Part shown: positions 19,393-28,206 of the stretch, in pieces
Position numbering within the stretch: the first letter of the stretch is position 1
Layout: each line of letters starts with the position of its first letter
NCBI RefSeq assembly: GCF_030538755.1
Contig: NZ_JAUNTJ010000006.1
Location: forward strand, 62,001 to 126,000
From: Paracoccus sp. (in: a-proteobacteria)
GTDB taxonomy: Bacteria > Pseudomonadota > Alphaproteobacteria > Rhodobacterales > Rhodobacteraceae
Length of the DNA stretch: 64,000 nt
Reading direction: 5' to 3'
Notes under the pieces: generated by a model
What the model saw: only the letters and a program-made list of their open reading frames with translations
What the model was told of the DNA's origin: nothing
Databases searched by the model: none
Made by a program: the position numbers and the translations under genes

Positions 19393-20387
19393 GCGGCCAG
19401 CCCCTGTGCGTCGAATTTATAGATGCGCCCCTCTTGCGGGGTCAGGAACACGCGGTCGCCGTGGCTGACCGGAAATTCGCCGCTGGCCCGTGCGATCACC
19501 TTGCCCGCGCCGTCCAGATCGACATGCAGGAAGGTGTCCGACCCCAGATGTTCGGCCACGCCGACGGTGCCGGCAAATTCGCCCTCGGTCAGGGACATGC
19601 GCCAATGTTCGGGGCGCACGCCGATGGTGTGGGCCCCGTGGCGGGCCGCGCCCTCGCCCTCGATAAAGTTCATGTTCGGGCTGCCGATGAACCCGGCGAC
19701 AAAGCGGTTGCGCGGCTTGTTATACAGTTCCAGCGGGCTGCCGACCTGTTCCACGTTCCCCGCGCGCAGCACCACGATCTTGTCGGCCATGGTCATCGCT
19801 TCGACCTGATCGTGGGTGACATAGATCATCGTGGTGGCCAGCTTGTTGTGCAACTCGCTGATTTCGACGCGCATGTTCACCCGCAGCGCGGCATCCAGAT
19901 TGGACAGCGGTTCATCGAACAGAAACGCCGCCGGTTCGCGCACGATGGCCCGGCCGATGGCGACACGCTGACGCTGACCGCCCGACAACTGGCCGGGGCG
20001 GCGTTCCAGATAATCGGTCAGGTTCAGGATGCGGGCGGCGTTTTCCACCCGCGCATCCTGTTCGGCCTGCGGCATCTTGGCCATTTTCAGCGGAAAGGCG
20101 ATGTTCTTGCGCACCGACATATGCGGATACAGCGCATAGGACTGGAACACCATCGCCAGCCCGCGCTTGGCCGGGGCGTTATCGGTGACGTCGCGCCCGT
20201 TAATCAGGATCTGCCCCGAGGTCACATCCTCAAGCCCCGCGATCAGCCGCAGCAGCGTGGATTTGCCGCAGCCCGAGGGGCCGACGAAGACGACGAATTC
20301 GCCCTCGGCGATGTCCAGATCGACGCCGGGGATCACCTCGACATCGCCAAAGGTCTTGCGGACCTGTTTCAGCGTAATGCTGCCCAT
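19389..20387 (-). CDS. smoK: Polyol ABC transporter ATP-binding protein
   Basis: MalK-type ATPase of 332 aa that powers sorbitol/mannitol import. Seen: Walker [11 protein letters not shown]-loop [10 protein letters not shown], signature LSGGQRQRV, Walker [13 protein letters not shown], switch His in [13 protein letters not shown]-terminal OB-like (TOBE) region from about residue 240 includes IGVRPEHW, typical of MalK/UgpC proteins. Ribosome site AAGGGGAC lies just upstream of the ATG. It sits between smoG and smoS in one transcription unit. Confidence 0.95.
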   Translation of the reverse strand: MGSITLKQVRKTFGDVEVIPGVDLDIAEGEFVVFVGPSGCGKSTLLRLIAGLEDVTSGQILINGRDVTDNAPAKRGLAMVFQSYALYPHMSVRKNIAFPLKMAKMPQAEQDARVENAARILNLTDYLERRPGQLSGGQRQRVAIGRAIVREPAAFLFDEPLSNLDAALRVNMRVEISELHNKLATTMIYVTHDQVEAMTMADKIVVLRAGNVEQVGSPLELYNKPRNRFVAGFIGSPNMNFIEGEGAARHGAHTIGVRPEHWRMSLTEGEFAGTVGVAEHLGSDTFLHVDLDGAGKVIARASGEFPVSHGDRVFLTPQEGRIYKFDAQGLAA

Positions 20388-20397
20388 GATTGTCCCC

Positions 20398-21222
20398 TTA
20401 TTTCACCGCGCCAAAGGTCAGGCCGCGGACAAGTTGTTTCTGGCTGAACCAGCCCATAATCAGGATCGGCGCGATGGCCATGACAGAGGCCGCCGACAGT
20501 TTCGCCCAGAACAGCCCCTGCGGGCTGGAAAAGCTGGCGATAAAGGCTGACAGCGGCGCGGCGTTGGTGGTGGTCAACTGGATGGTCCAGAAGCTTTCGT
20601 TCCACGCCAGAATGATATTCAGCAACATGGTGGATGCGATGCCGGGCACCGCCATCGGCGTCAGGATATGCACGATTTCATCGCGCAGGGTGGCGCCGTC
20701 CATCCGCGCCGCCTCCAGTATCTCGCCGGGGATTTCGCGGAAATAGGTATACAGCATCCAGACCACGATCGGCAGGTTAATCAGCATCAGCATGATCGTC
20801 AGGCCGATGCGCGTATCCATCAGCCCGGTGCGCAGAAAGATCAGATAGATCGGCACCAGCACCGCGACGGCGGGCATCATCTTGGTGGACAGCATCCACA
20901 TCAGGATGTCTTTCGTGCGTTTGGTCGGCGAAAAGGCCATCGCCCATGCCGCCGGGATCGCCACGATCAGCGCCAGCACCGTAGAGCCGACCGCAATGAT
21001 GACCGAGTTCATGAAGGGCAGGAAATAGTTGTTCTGCGACTGCACCGCCTGAAAGCTGTCCAGCGTAAAGGACGGGATCAGGGCAAAGCCGGAAATCGCC
21101 TCTTGTTCGGTCTTGAGGCTGGTGATGATCGTGTAAAGGATCGGAAAGAACAGCAGCAGCGCCACGAACCATGCGGCGATGGTCCACAGGATGCGGCTGC
21201 GTTGCGGGATCGCGCGTGCCAT
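20398..21222 (-). CDS. smoG: Polyol ABC transporter permease
   Basis: MalG-type inner-membrane permease of 274 aa with six predicted helices: the first near residues 13-32, then a cluster from about 75 to the C-terminus. The EAA loop that docks on the ATPase is present near residue 185 ([20 protein letters not shown]). The C-terminal RGLTFGAVK matches MalG-family ends. It is preceded by a GGGGGC ribosome site and lies 12 nt after smoF. Together with SmoF it forms the translocation channel. Confidence 0.94.
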   Translation of the reverse strand: MARAIPQRSRILWTIAAWFVALLLFFPILYTIITSLKTEQEAISGFALIPSFTLDSFQAVQSQNNYFLPFMNSVIIAVGSTVLALIVAIPAAWAMAFSPTKRTKDILMWMLSTKMMPAVAVLVPIYLIFLRTGLMDTRIGLTIMLMLINLPIVVWMLYTYFREIPGEILEAARMDGATLRDEIVHILTPMAVPGIASTMLLNIILAWNESFWTIQLTTTNAAPLSAFIASFSSPQGLFWAKLSAASVMAIAPILIMGWFSQKQLVRGLTFGAVK

Positions 21223-21234
21223 GATGGTGCCCCC

Positions 21235-22104
21235 TTAATCCAGATTCTTGCCGACGGCGCGCATCAGGAACAGCGCCACGATATTGGCCAGCACCACGGC
21301 GATGATCCCGCCTGCCGCCGCGCCGCCCACGTCGAAATTCAGACGCGCCGCGCGATAGATCAGGAAGGTCAGGTTGGTCGAGGCATTGCCCGGCCCGCCG
21401 TTGGTGGTGACAAGGATTTCGGCATAGACGCCCAGCAGAAAGATGGTCTGGATCAGCACGACCACGGTGATCGCCCGCGCCATATGCGGCAGCACCAGAT
21501 GGGTGAACCGCGCCCAGGCACCTGCGCCGTCCATTTCCGCCGCTTCGATCTGTTCGCTGTCCAGTGATTGCAGCGCGGTCAGCAGGATCAGCGTGGCAAA
21601 GGGCAGCCATTGCCAGGCCACGATGACGATGATCGAAAACAGCGGATATTGCGCGAACCAGTCTACCGGCGACACGCCGATGAAACGGGCGATATCAGCA
21701 AAAACGCCGTAACTCGGGTGCATGATCATGTTCTTCCAGATCAGCGCCGCGACCGGCGGCATCACGAAGAACGGTGAGATCACAAGGATGCGCACGATCC
21801 CCTGACCAAAGATCGGCTTGTCGATCAGCATGGCGATGCCGATGCCGCCGATCACCGTGATCGCCAGCACCCCCAGCACCAGAACCAGCGTATTGCGGAT
21901 GGATTCAAAGAAGGCCGGGTCCGAGTAGAAATACTGATAGTTGAACCAGCCGGCCCAACTGGTCTGTCCGGGCATCAGCAGGTTGTAATTCAGAAACGAA
22001 TAATACAGCGTCATACCCAGCGGCACGACCATCCAGATCAGCAGCAGGATAATCGCGGGCATCCGCATCAGTCGGGCAATCCGGGCCGTTTGCCTTGTGG
22101 CCAT
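21235..22104 (-). CDS. smoF: Polyol ABC transporter permease
   Basis: MalF-type permease of 289 aa. It has six hydrophobic helices, the first at about residues 15-33, and an EAA loop near residues 190-210 (EAAEMDGAGAWARFTHLVLP). It partners SmoG in the membrane. The gene follows smoE after a 61-nt gap that contains a strong hairpin, which probably lowers permease expression relative to the binding protein. No unusual residues. Confidence 0.94.
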   Translation of the reverse strand: MATRQTARIARLMRMPAIILLLIWMVVPLGMTLYYSFLNYNLLMPGQTSWAGWFNYQYFYSDPAFFESIRNTLVLVLGVLAITVIGGIGIAMLIDKPIFGQGIVRILVISPFFVMPPVAALIWKNMIMHPSYGVFADIARFIGVSPVDWFAQYPLFSIIVIVAWQWLPFATLILLTALQSLDSEQIEAAEMDGAGAWARFTHLVLPHMARAITVVVLIQTIFLLGVYAEILVTTNGGPGNASTNLTFLIYRAARLNFDVGGAAAGGIIAVVLANIVALFLMRAVGKNLD

Positions 22105-22128
22105 GGCGCGCGTCCTTTGGACAAAGGG

Positions 22129-22156
22129 AAAAGCGCCGCCCGGTCAGGGGCGGCGC
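22129..22156 (-). terminator. Intercistronic attenuator hairpin between smoE and smoF
   Basis: Read on the minus strand, GCGCCGCCC and GGGCGGCGC form a perfect 9-bp stem with a 6-nt loop (22133-22156), followed by TTTTCCC. It lies 9 nt after the smoE stop. This has the form of a partial intrinsic terminator and would give more binding protein than permease, comparable with the hairpin after tctC. Confidence 0.7.
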
Positions 22157-22165
22157 GGGTTGGTC

Positions 22166-23482
22166 TTATTTCGGATAACCGGCACGGGCCATTTCGCGGG
22201 TGGCGGTGGCTTGCGCCGCGCTCAGCGCCGCGTCTGCCGTGGTCTGCCCGGCCAGTGCGGCGGCGAATTGCTGGCCGACCGCGGTGCCGATGCCCTGAAA
22301 TTCCGGGATCGCGACGAACTGGCCGCCGGTATAGGGCACATCCTGCACCGAAGCCTTGGCGGTATTGGCCGCATCCATCGCCGCCAGCGTGATCGGCGCA
22401 AAGGATGCCGCCGCCTGATAATCGGCGCTTTCATACAGCGAAGTGCGGGTGCCGGGCGGGGCGGCGCGCCAGCCCTCGCGCTCGGCCACAAGGTTGGTGT
22501 AATCCTTGCTGGTGGCCCAGGCGATAAAGGTTTTCGCGGCGTCCTGCGATCTGGACGATGCCGGGATGGCCAGGTTCCACGACCACAGCCAGTTGCCGTG
22601 ATTGTCCACGCCGTCCTTGTTGGGGAAGGTGGCAAAGCCGACATGTTCGGCCACGGTCGAATTTTCCGGGTCGGTCACAAAGCTGGCCGCCACCGAAGCG
22701 TCGATCCAGATGCCGCATTTGCCCTGCTGGAACAGCGACAGGTTTTCGTTGAACCCGTTCGACGACGCGCCGGGCGGGCCGTATTCGGTCAGCATCGTCA
22801 GATAATCGGTCAGGGTTTCGGCCCATTCCGGGCTGTCGAACTGGGCCTTCCACGCCATATCGAACCAGCGCGCGCCATAGCTGTTGGACATGGCGGTCAA
22901 AAAGGCCATGTTTTCGCCCCAGCCCGGCTTGCCGCGCAGGCAGATGCCGTATTGTTCCGCGCCCTTGTCGGTCATCGCGGCGGCGGCGGTCTTGATGTCG
23001 GTCCAGGTCGGGTTTTCGGGGATGGTCACACCGGCGGCCTGCGCCAGATCCGTGCGATACATCACGATCGCTGATTCGCCATAGAAGGGCGCGGCATACA
23101 GCGTGTCGTTCACCGACAGCGCCTGACGCACGGCGGGCAGGATGTCGTCGGTGTCATAGCCTTCGGGCATGTCGGTCATCGGCACCAGCCATTCCTGCGC
23201 GGCCCAGATCGGCACTTCGTAATTGCCGATGGTCAGCACGTCATACTGGCCGCCACGGGTGGCGATGTCGGTGGTCACACGCTCGCGCAGGATGTTTTCT
23301 TCCAGCGTGACCCAGTTCAGCGTGATGTCGGGGTGGGCGGCGGTGAATTCGCCGGCCAGCCGCTGCATACGGATCATGTCGCCGTTGTTCACGGTGGCGA
23401 TGGTGATGGTTTCGGCCATGGCGGGCGCGGCCAGTGCCATGACAGCGCAGGCGCCCAGCAGGGCGCGCATCGGGTGCTTCAT
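22166..23482 (-). CDS. smoE: Polyol ABC transporter substrate-binding protein
   Basis: Periplasmic sorbitol/mannitol receptor of 438 aa (family 1 solute-binding fold). Signal peptide in the first 23 residues (MKHPMRALLG to PAMA-ETIT). Mature landmarks include ATVNNGDMIRMQRLAGEFTAAHPDI and AAPFYGESAIVMYR. I chose ATG 23482 because it follows GGAGGAGGAAAT; an upstream ATG at 23524 lacks a ribosome site. It is the first gene of the operon, divergent from smoC across a 104-nt region with a perfect palindrome. Confidence 0.95.
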   Translation of the reverse strand: MKHPMRALLGACAVMALAAPAMAETITIATVNNGDMIRMQRLAGEFTAAHPDITLNWVTLEENILRERVTTDIATRGGQYDVLTIGNYEVPIWAAQEWLVPMTDMPEGYDTDDILPAVRQALSVNDTLYAAPFYGESAIVMYRTDLAQAAGVTIPENPTWTDIKTAAAAMTDKGAEQYGICLRGKPGWGENMAFLTAMSNSYGARWFDMAWKAQFDSPEWAETLTDYLTMLTEYGPPGASSNGFNENLSLFQQGKCGIWIDASVAASFVTDPENSTVAEHVGFATFPNKDGVDNHGNWLWSWNLAIPASSRSQDAAKTFIAWATSKDYTNLVAEREGWRAAPPGTRTSLYESADYQAAASFAPITLAAMDAANTAKASVQDVPYTGGQFVAIPEFQGIGTAVGQQFAAALAGQTTADAALSAAQATATREMARAGYPK

Positions 23483-23501
23483 ATTTCCTCCTCCGGGCAC
23501 G

Positions 23502-23528
23502 GCATTTGCCCTTCCTATGGGCAAATGC
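23502..23528. promoter_or_regulatory. 27-bp palindrome in the smoE-smoC intergenic region (candidate SmoC operator)
   Basis: GCATTTGCCC and GGGCAAATGC are perfect 10-bp inverted repeats around a 7-bp centre (TTCCTAT). The dyad lies 20 nt upstream of the smoE start and 58 nt upstream of smoC. A TTGACA-like -35 for smoE sits at 23553-23548 on the minus strand, which would put the dyad over the -10/+1 region. Size and symmetry fit a SorC-family oligomer; binding is inferred. Confidence 0.65.
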
Positions 23529-23554
23529 TCACATTATCTGCTATGCTTGTCAAA

Positions 23555-23568
23555 TTGAATCTTGAATC
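23555..23568 (+). repeat. Tandem TTGAATC repeat in the smoC leader
   Basis: Two adjacent copies of TTGAATC (23555-23561 and 23562-23568) lie 19 nt upstream of the smoC start. They could be part of the smoC promoter or a half-site; nothing further can be said from sequence. Confidence 0.4.
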
Positions 23569-23586
23569 TGCCGCGCAGGGGGCCGG

Positions 23587-24522
23587 ATGGCACGGAATGA
23601 TCGCAAGCTGGATCAGGCGGCGCAGGCGGCGTGGCTGTCTTATGTTGCCGGGCTGACGCAGGACGAAATCGCCCGCGAAATGGGTGTGTCGCGCCAGACC
23701 GCGCAGCGGCTGGTTGCGCAGGCGATGGCGTCGGGCATGGTCAAGGTGCGAATCAATCACCCGCTGGCGGAATGTCTGGATCTGGCCGAGGCGCTGAAGG
23801 TGCGTTTCGGGCTGCGGATGGCGCGGGTGTCGCCTGCCGCCGCCGGGATGACCGGCGTGGCGATGGACGTGGCCGATCTGATCGAGACCGAGCTGTCGCG
23901 CCCCGATCCGGTCACGCTGGCCATCGGCACCGGGCGCACCCTGCGCGCGGCGGTGGCGCAGATGTCGCGGCTGGATTGTCCGCGCCACCGGATCGTATCG
24001 CTGACCGGCAATATCGCGCCAGACGGATCAGCTGCCTATTATAACGTGCTGTTTTCGCTGTCAGAGATGGTGACAGCGCCCAGCTTTCCGCTGATGGTGC
24101 CGGTGATCGCCACCAGCCCCGAGGAACGCGCCGCCCTGCACCGCCAGCCCGGCATCGCCCGCGTGATGGACATGGCGCATCGCGCCGATGTGGCGGTGAT
24201 CGGGCTGGGGGCCTTGGGCAGCTATGCCCCGCTGGTCGCCGACGGCTTTCTGTCCGAACCCGAGGTGCAGAGCCTGCGCGATCAGGGGGCCGTGGGCGAG
24301 ATTCTGGGCCGTTGCTACGACAGCGCGGGCGCGTGGCTGCCTGCGGATGGCCGCGTCGCCTCGGCCCGGTTGCCGGGGCTGGACCGCGCGCTGGTCGCCG
24401 CCGCCGCCCACGGCCCCGAACGGCGCGAGGCCGCGCTTGGCGCGCTGCGCGGCGGGCTGGTCAACGGGCTGCTGACCGATACCGACAGCGCCGCATGGCT
24501 GCTGGCGCAGGTGGCGGGGTAA
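23587..24522 (+). CDS. smoC: SorC/DeoR-family sugar-responsive transcriptional regulator
   Basis: Regulator of 311 aa. The N-terminal HTH (about residues 15-45) reads YVAGLTQDEIAREMGVSRQTAQRLV. The C-terminal SorC-type effector domain, related to sugar-phosphate isomerases, follows, with IGTGRTLRAAV as the phosphate-binding loop and VIGLGALG later. It is divergent from the smo operon, the position of SmoC in Rhodobacter, so control of smoEFGKS-mtlK-xylB by a polyol or its phosphorylated product is expected. The palindrome between the two genes is the likely site. Start at ATG 23587 follows GGGGGCCGG. Confidence 0.92.
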   Translation: MARNDRKLDQAAQAAWLSYVAGLTQDEIAREMGVSRQTAQRLVAQAMASGMVKVRINHPLAECLDLAEALKVRFGLRMARVSPAAAGMTGVAMDVADLIETELSRPDPVTLAIGTGRTLRAAVAQMSRLDCPRHRIVSLTGNIAPDGSAAYYNVLFSLSEMVTAPSFPLMVPVIATSPEERAALHRQPGIARVMDMAHRADVAVIGLGALGSYAPLVADGFLSEPEVQSLRDQGAVGEILGRCYDSAGAWLPADGRVASARLPGLDRALVAAAAHGPERREAALGALRGGLVNGLLTDTDSAAWLLAQVAG

Positions 24523-24534
24523 GGGGGCGCGACC

Positions 24535-24894
24535 CTAGTTCCCCGCGATCACCCGCTGCGCCGACAGGGTGCAATAGACCGCCGGATCGGCGTCGGGCGC
24601 GTCCTCGCAGGGTTCATCGGTCAGCGGTGTGACGGTAAAGCCCCCGGTCTGGGGCAGTTCGACGCGGAAACGGTTCACCTCGGCCCGGCGCGGGGCGCCG
24701 TGGACATAGGGCGTCACCCTTACGTCGGTTTCGCCGCACATCGCCACCAGCATTTCCTGCCCCGCATCGGCCAGAACCTGCGTCACCACCTCGCGCGCGC
24801 CCTCGCAGGCGTCGGGGCTGTCATAGCTGGACATGGTGATGCGCGTGCCGTCATCGGCCATCAGGGTCAAAATCAACAGCGTGGATTTCATCAT
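24535..24894 (-). CDS. Small conserved-type protein of unknown function (about 119 aa)
   Basis: I do not recognise this protein. It has a short hydrophobic start (MMKSTLLILTLMA) too brief for a clear signal peptide, followed by an alpha/beta-like stretch with four cysteines (DACEG, AMCGE, EPCED, VYCTL). The Cys content hints at an exported protein with disulfides, but no signal cleavage site is evident. Start chosen at ATG 24894 behind CAGGTG; an upstream in-frame ATG at 24960 adds residues with no ribosome site. It ends 12 nt from the smoC stop, convergent. High-GC third positions support coding. Confidence 0.65.
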   Translation of the reverse strand: MMKSTLLILTLMADDGTRITMSSYDSPDACEGAREVVTQVLADAGQEMLVAMCGETDVRVTPYVHGAPRRAEVNRFRVELPQTGGFTVTPLTDEPCEDAPDADPAVYCTLSAQRVIAGN

Positions 24895-25077
24895 CGGGGG
24901 CACCTGCAAACCTGTTGCGCGGATCATAACCCGGTCCGGCGGCGGATTTGAACCTGCCAACGATCACGCCGCGTCACTGTGTCGAGAGCCGCGGCGCGCG
25001 TCATCGTGACACGACTCACCTTGAATCGGGGCGGCGCAGGTGACACTTGCACCAAAAGAACAGAACGGATCGTGCGG

Positions 25078-26247
25078 ATGAAATTGCGCAAACTTCATAT
25101 CCTGCTGCTGGTGGTGCTGGCGGGCGCGGCGCTGTGGCTGTGGTCCAGCCAGCGTGGCGGCGAAGAACAGCCGCCGGTCACGGCGCAGGCCCGGATGGGC
25201 GATGTCGCGGAAACAGTGCTGGCATCGGGGATGCTGGAGGCGCGCGAGCTGGTCAGCGTCGGGGCACGGGTGTCGGGCCAGATCGAAACGCTGGCCGTGC
25301 AACTGGGCCAGTCCGTCACCGCAGGCGATCTGATCGCGCAGATTGATTCGCGCGATCAGGAAAACACCGTTTTGCAGGCGCAGGCCGCGCTGGCCAATAT
25401 CGAGGCGCAGATCGCCGCCCGGCAGGCGGTGCTGAACCGCGCGGAGCTGGCGCTGACCCGTGCGCAGCGGCTGGGGACGCAAAGCCTTGCCTCGCAGGAA
25501 TCGGTCGAAAGCGCCACGGCGGATGTGCAGGTTTACGTCGCCGAGATCGCTTCGTTGCAGGCGCAGCGCGACAGTGCGGCGGTGACGGTGGCCAATGCGC
25601 AGATGGAACTGGACCGCACCCGGATCACCGCGCCGATCAGCGGCACCGTGGTCGCCATCGTCACCCGGCAGGGCCAGACGGTGAACGCGGTGCAGGCCGC
25701 GCCGACCATCGTCAAGCTGGCCGATCTGGCCACCATGCTGGTCAAGGCGGAAATATCCGAGGCGGATGTGATGAATGTCGCTGTCGGCCAGAACGTGACC
25801 TTTACCACGCTGGGGGCGCCGGATCAGCCGTTCCACGCCGTTGTGCGCAGCATCGAACCCGCGCCATCCGAGATCGAGACCACCGACACTTTGTCCACCG
25901 ACAGCGCCATCTATTACAACGCCACGCTAGAGGTGGATAACAGCGACGGGCGGCTGCGCATCGGCATGACGGCGCAGGTTTCGGTGGAACTGGCGCGGGC
26001 CGATGATGTGCTGGTGGTGCCGTCCTCGGCGGTGCAGATGGATGCGCAGGGCACCTATGTCGAGCTGTATGACGCCGCCACCGGGCAGACCACGCAGCAG
26101 CCGGTCACGGTGGGGCTGAACAACAAGGTGCTGGCGGAAATCCGGTCGGGGCTGACCGAAGGGCAGGCGGTCGTGACCGGCGTGGCGCTGGCCCCGGCAT
26201 CGACCAGCACCGATCAGGGCGGCCCGCCCCCGCCGATGGGATTTTAG
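25078..26247 (+). CDS. macA: MacA-type periplasmic adaptor of an ABC efflux pump
   Basis: Membrane-fusion protein of about 389 aa anchored by one N-terminal helix (residues 7-23). Domains in order: lipoyl/barrel-sandwich halves (GARVSGQIETLAVQLGQSVTAGDLIAQIDSRD and later ITAPISGTVVAI), an alpha-helical hairpin between them (about 95-175), then beta-barrel and membrane-proximal domains. It would link MacB to an outer-membrane TolC-type channel, which is not in the window. It is 1 nt from macB. The start ATG 25078 is chosen because it precedes the anchor directly; its ribosome site is weak. Confidence 0.92.
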   Translation: MKLRKLHILLLVVLAGAALWLWSSQRGGEEQPPVTAQARMGDVAETVLASGMLEARELVSVGARVSGQIETLAVQLGQSVTAGDLIAQIDSRDQENTVLQAQAALANIEAQIAARQAVLNRAELALTRAQRLGTQSLASQESVESATADVQVYVAEIASLQAQRDSAAVTVANAQMELDRTRITAPISGTVVAIVTRQGQTVNAVQAAPTIVKLADLATMLVKAEISEADVMNVAVGQNVTFTTLGAPDQPFHAVVRSIEPAPSEIETTDTLSTDSAIYYNATLEVDNSDGRLRIGMTAQVSVELARADDVLVVPSSAVQMDAQGTYVELYDAATGQTTQQPVTVGLNNKVLAEIRSGLTEGQAVVTGVALAPASTSTDQGGPPPPMGF

Positions 26248-26248
26248 G

Positions 26249-28195
26249 ATGAGCGCGGTCGCTGATGCGCCGCTGGTTTCGGTGCGCGGCATCTCGCGCA
26301 GCTTTCCGGCGGGCGAGGATCAGATCACCGTTCTGTCGGGCGTCGATCTGGACATATGGCCGGGCGAATTTGTCGCCATCATCGGGGAATCGGGGTCGGG
26401 CAAATCCACCCTGATGAACATTCTGGGCTGTCTGGACCGGGCCACCACCGGCAGCTATCGCTTTGCCGGGCGCGATGTCAGCACGCTGGACCCCGACGAA
26501 CAGGCGCAATTGCGGCGCGAACATTTCGGTTTCATCTTTCAGCGGTATCAGTTGCTGGGCGATCTGGATGCGGTCGGCAATACCGAGGTGCCGGCCATCT
26601 ATGCCGGCGAAGGCCGCAGCGCCCGGCGGCAGCGGGCCACCGATCTGCTGACCCGGCTGGGGCTGGGGCGGCGGCTGGATCACCGCCCCGGCCAGTTGTC
26701 GGGCGGCCAGCAGCAGCGCGTGTCGATTGCCCGCGCGCTGATGAACGGCGGCGAGGTGATTCTGGCTGACGAACCCACCGGCGCGCTGGACAGCAAAAGC
26801 AGCGCCGAGATGATCCGCCTGCTGGAAGATCTGAACCGCGACGGCCACACCATCATCATGGTGACGCATGATCCCAAGGTCGCCGCCCAGGCCAGCCGCA
26901 CCATTGAAATCAGCGACGGCGTCATCATCGCCGACAGCGGGCGCGCCGATGCCGCCCGCCGGGTTGACGCCCCGACCCGCAGCGCCTCGGCCTTTTCGGT
27001 GCTGACCCGCCTGCGCGAGGCGTTCAACATGGGCGTGACCGCGCTGATGGCGCACCGGATGCGCAGTTTTCTGACCATGCTGGGGATCATCATCGGCATC
27101 GCCTCGGTCGTGCTGGTGGTGGGGCTGGGCACCGGCACGCAGGAAAAGGTCTTGCAGGATATTTCCTCGCTGGGGACGAACACCATCACCATCCGCGCGG
27201 GCAGCGGCTTTGGCGCGCGCGATGCCGGGCGGATCGAAACGCTGATACCATCCGATGCCGATGCCATCGCCTTGCAGGATTACGTCGCCGGAGTGTCGCC
27301 CGCCGTGTCGTCGCAGGCAACGGTGCGCTATGGCAATGTCAGCGCCTCCAGCACGATCAGCGGCGTCAGCAGCGATTATTTCGCGCTGCATTCCTATGAC
27401 ACCGTGTCGGGCAGCCTGTTCGACGCCAGCGACATCACCGGCCTGTCGCAATTCGCCGTCATCGACGAAGACACCGCCACCACCCTGTTCGGCACGGGCG
27501 TCGATCCGGTCGGGCAGGTACTGCATCTGGGCCGGGTGCCCGCGCGGGTGATCGGCGTCGTCCGGCTTGGCGGGGCCAGCTTTGGCCCCTCGTCGCTGAA
27601 CGTCTGGCTGCCTTACACCACCGTCATGTCGCGGGTGTCGGGGCAGAAATATCTGGACAGCATCACCGTGCAGGTGGCCGACGGCTATGACAGCCAGCAG
27701 GCGCAAGAGGAACTGACCGATCTGCTGCGCAGCCGCCACGGCGTCGAAGATTTTTTCATGATGAACAGCGATACGATCCGGCAGACGATCACCTCGACCA
27801 CGCAGACGCTGACGCTGCTGGTGGCGGCGATTGCGGTGATTTCTCTGCTGGTGGGGGGCATCGGGGTGATGAACATCATGCTGGTGTCGGTGACGGAACG
27901 GACCAAGGAAATCGGTGTCCGCATCGCCATCGGCGCGCGGCGGTCCGACATTATCGCGCAATTCCTGATCGAGGCGGTGCTGGTCTGCATCATCGGCGGT
28001 TTGCTGGGGATCGCCACGGCGGTTGGGCTGGCCAGCCTGATTACATCTGTCGCGCCGACTGTGCCGCTGACCATATCGCCGCTGTCCATCGTGGCCGCCT
28101 TCCTGTCATCGACGCTGATCGGCATCACCTTTGGGTTCCTGCCTGCCCGGTCGGCGGCGCAGCTTGACCCGGTGGTGGCGCTGAGCCGCGAATAG
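26249..28195 (+). CDS. macB: MacB-type ABC exporter (ATPase-permease fusion)
   Basis: Inner-membrane ABC protein of 648 aa. ATPase residues 1-235: Walker A GESGSGKST, Q-loop FIFQRYQLL, signature LSGGQQQRV, Walker B VILADEPTGALD, switch His in MVTHDP. Then TM1 near residue 275, a periplasmic MacB-type domain of about 220 residues, and three C-terminal helices ending in the FtsX domain (IAIGARRSDIIAQFLIEAVLV). MacAB-TolC pumps export macrolides, peptides or toxins by mechanotransmission. Substrate here is unknown. Converges on the 28207 gene with an 11-nt gap. Confidence 0.95.
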   Translation: MSAVADAPLVSVRGISRSFPAGEDQITVLSGVDLDIWPGEFVAIIGESGSGKSTLMNILGCLDRATTGSYRFAGRDVSTLDPDEQAQLRREHFGFIFQRYQLLGDLDAVGNTEVPAIYAGEGRSARRQRATDLLTRLGLGRRLDHRPGQLSGGQQQRVSIARALMNGGEVILADEPTGALDSKSSAEMIRLLEDLNRDGHTIIMVTHDPKVAAQASRTIEISDGVIIADSGRADAARRVDAPTRSASAFSVLTRLREAFNMGVTALMAHRMRSFLTMLGIIIGIASVVLVVGLGTGTQEKVLQDISSLGTNTITIRAGSGFGARDAGRIETLIPSDADAIALQDYVAGVSPAVSSQATVRYGNVSASSTISGVSSDYFALHSYDTVSGSLFDASDITGLSQFAVIDEDTATTLFGTGVDPVGQVLHLGRVPARVIGVVRLGGASFGPSSLNVWLPYTTVMSRVSGQKYLDSITVQVADGYDSQQAQEELTDLLRSRHGVEDFFMMNSDTIRQTITSTTQTLTLLVAAIAVISLLVGGIGVMNIMLVSVTERTKEIGVRIAIGARRSDIIAQFLIEAVLVCIIGGLLGIATAVGLASLITSVAPTVPLTISPLSIVAAFLSSTLIGITFGFLPARSAAQLDPVVALSRE

Positions 28196-28206
28196 CGGCG
28201 GCGCGG

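Noticed and set aside
17167-19422. 751-codon open frame on plus opposite mtlK and smoS
   Set aside because: Low-complexity Gly/His/Gln translation, antisense to two clear dehydrogenases.
23529-23586. Full sigma-70 promoter for smoE
   Set aside because: A TTGACA-like -35 exists at 23553-23548, but no acceptable -10 at 16-18 bp; only the -35 and the palindrome are reported.
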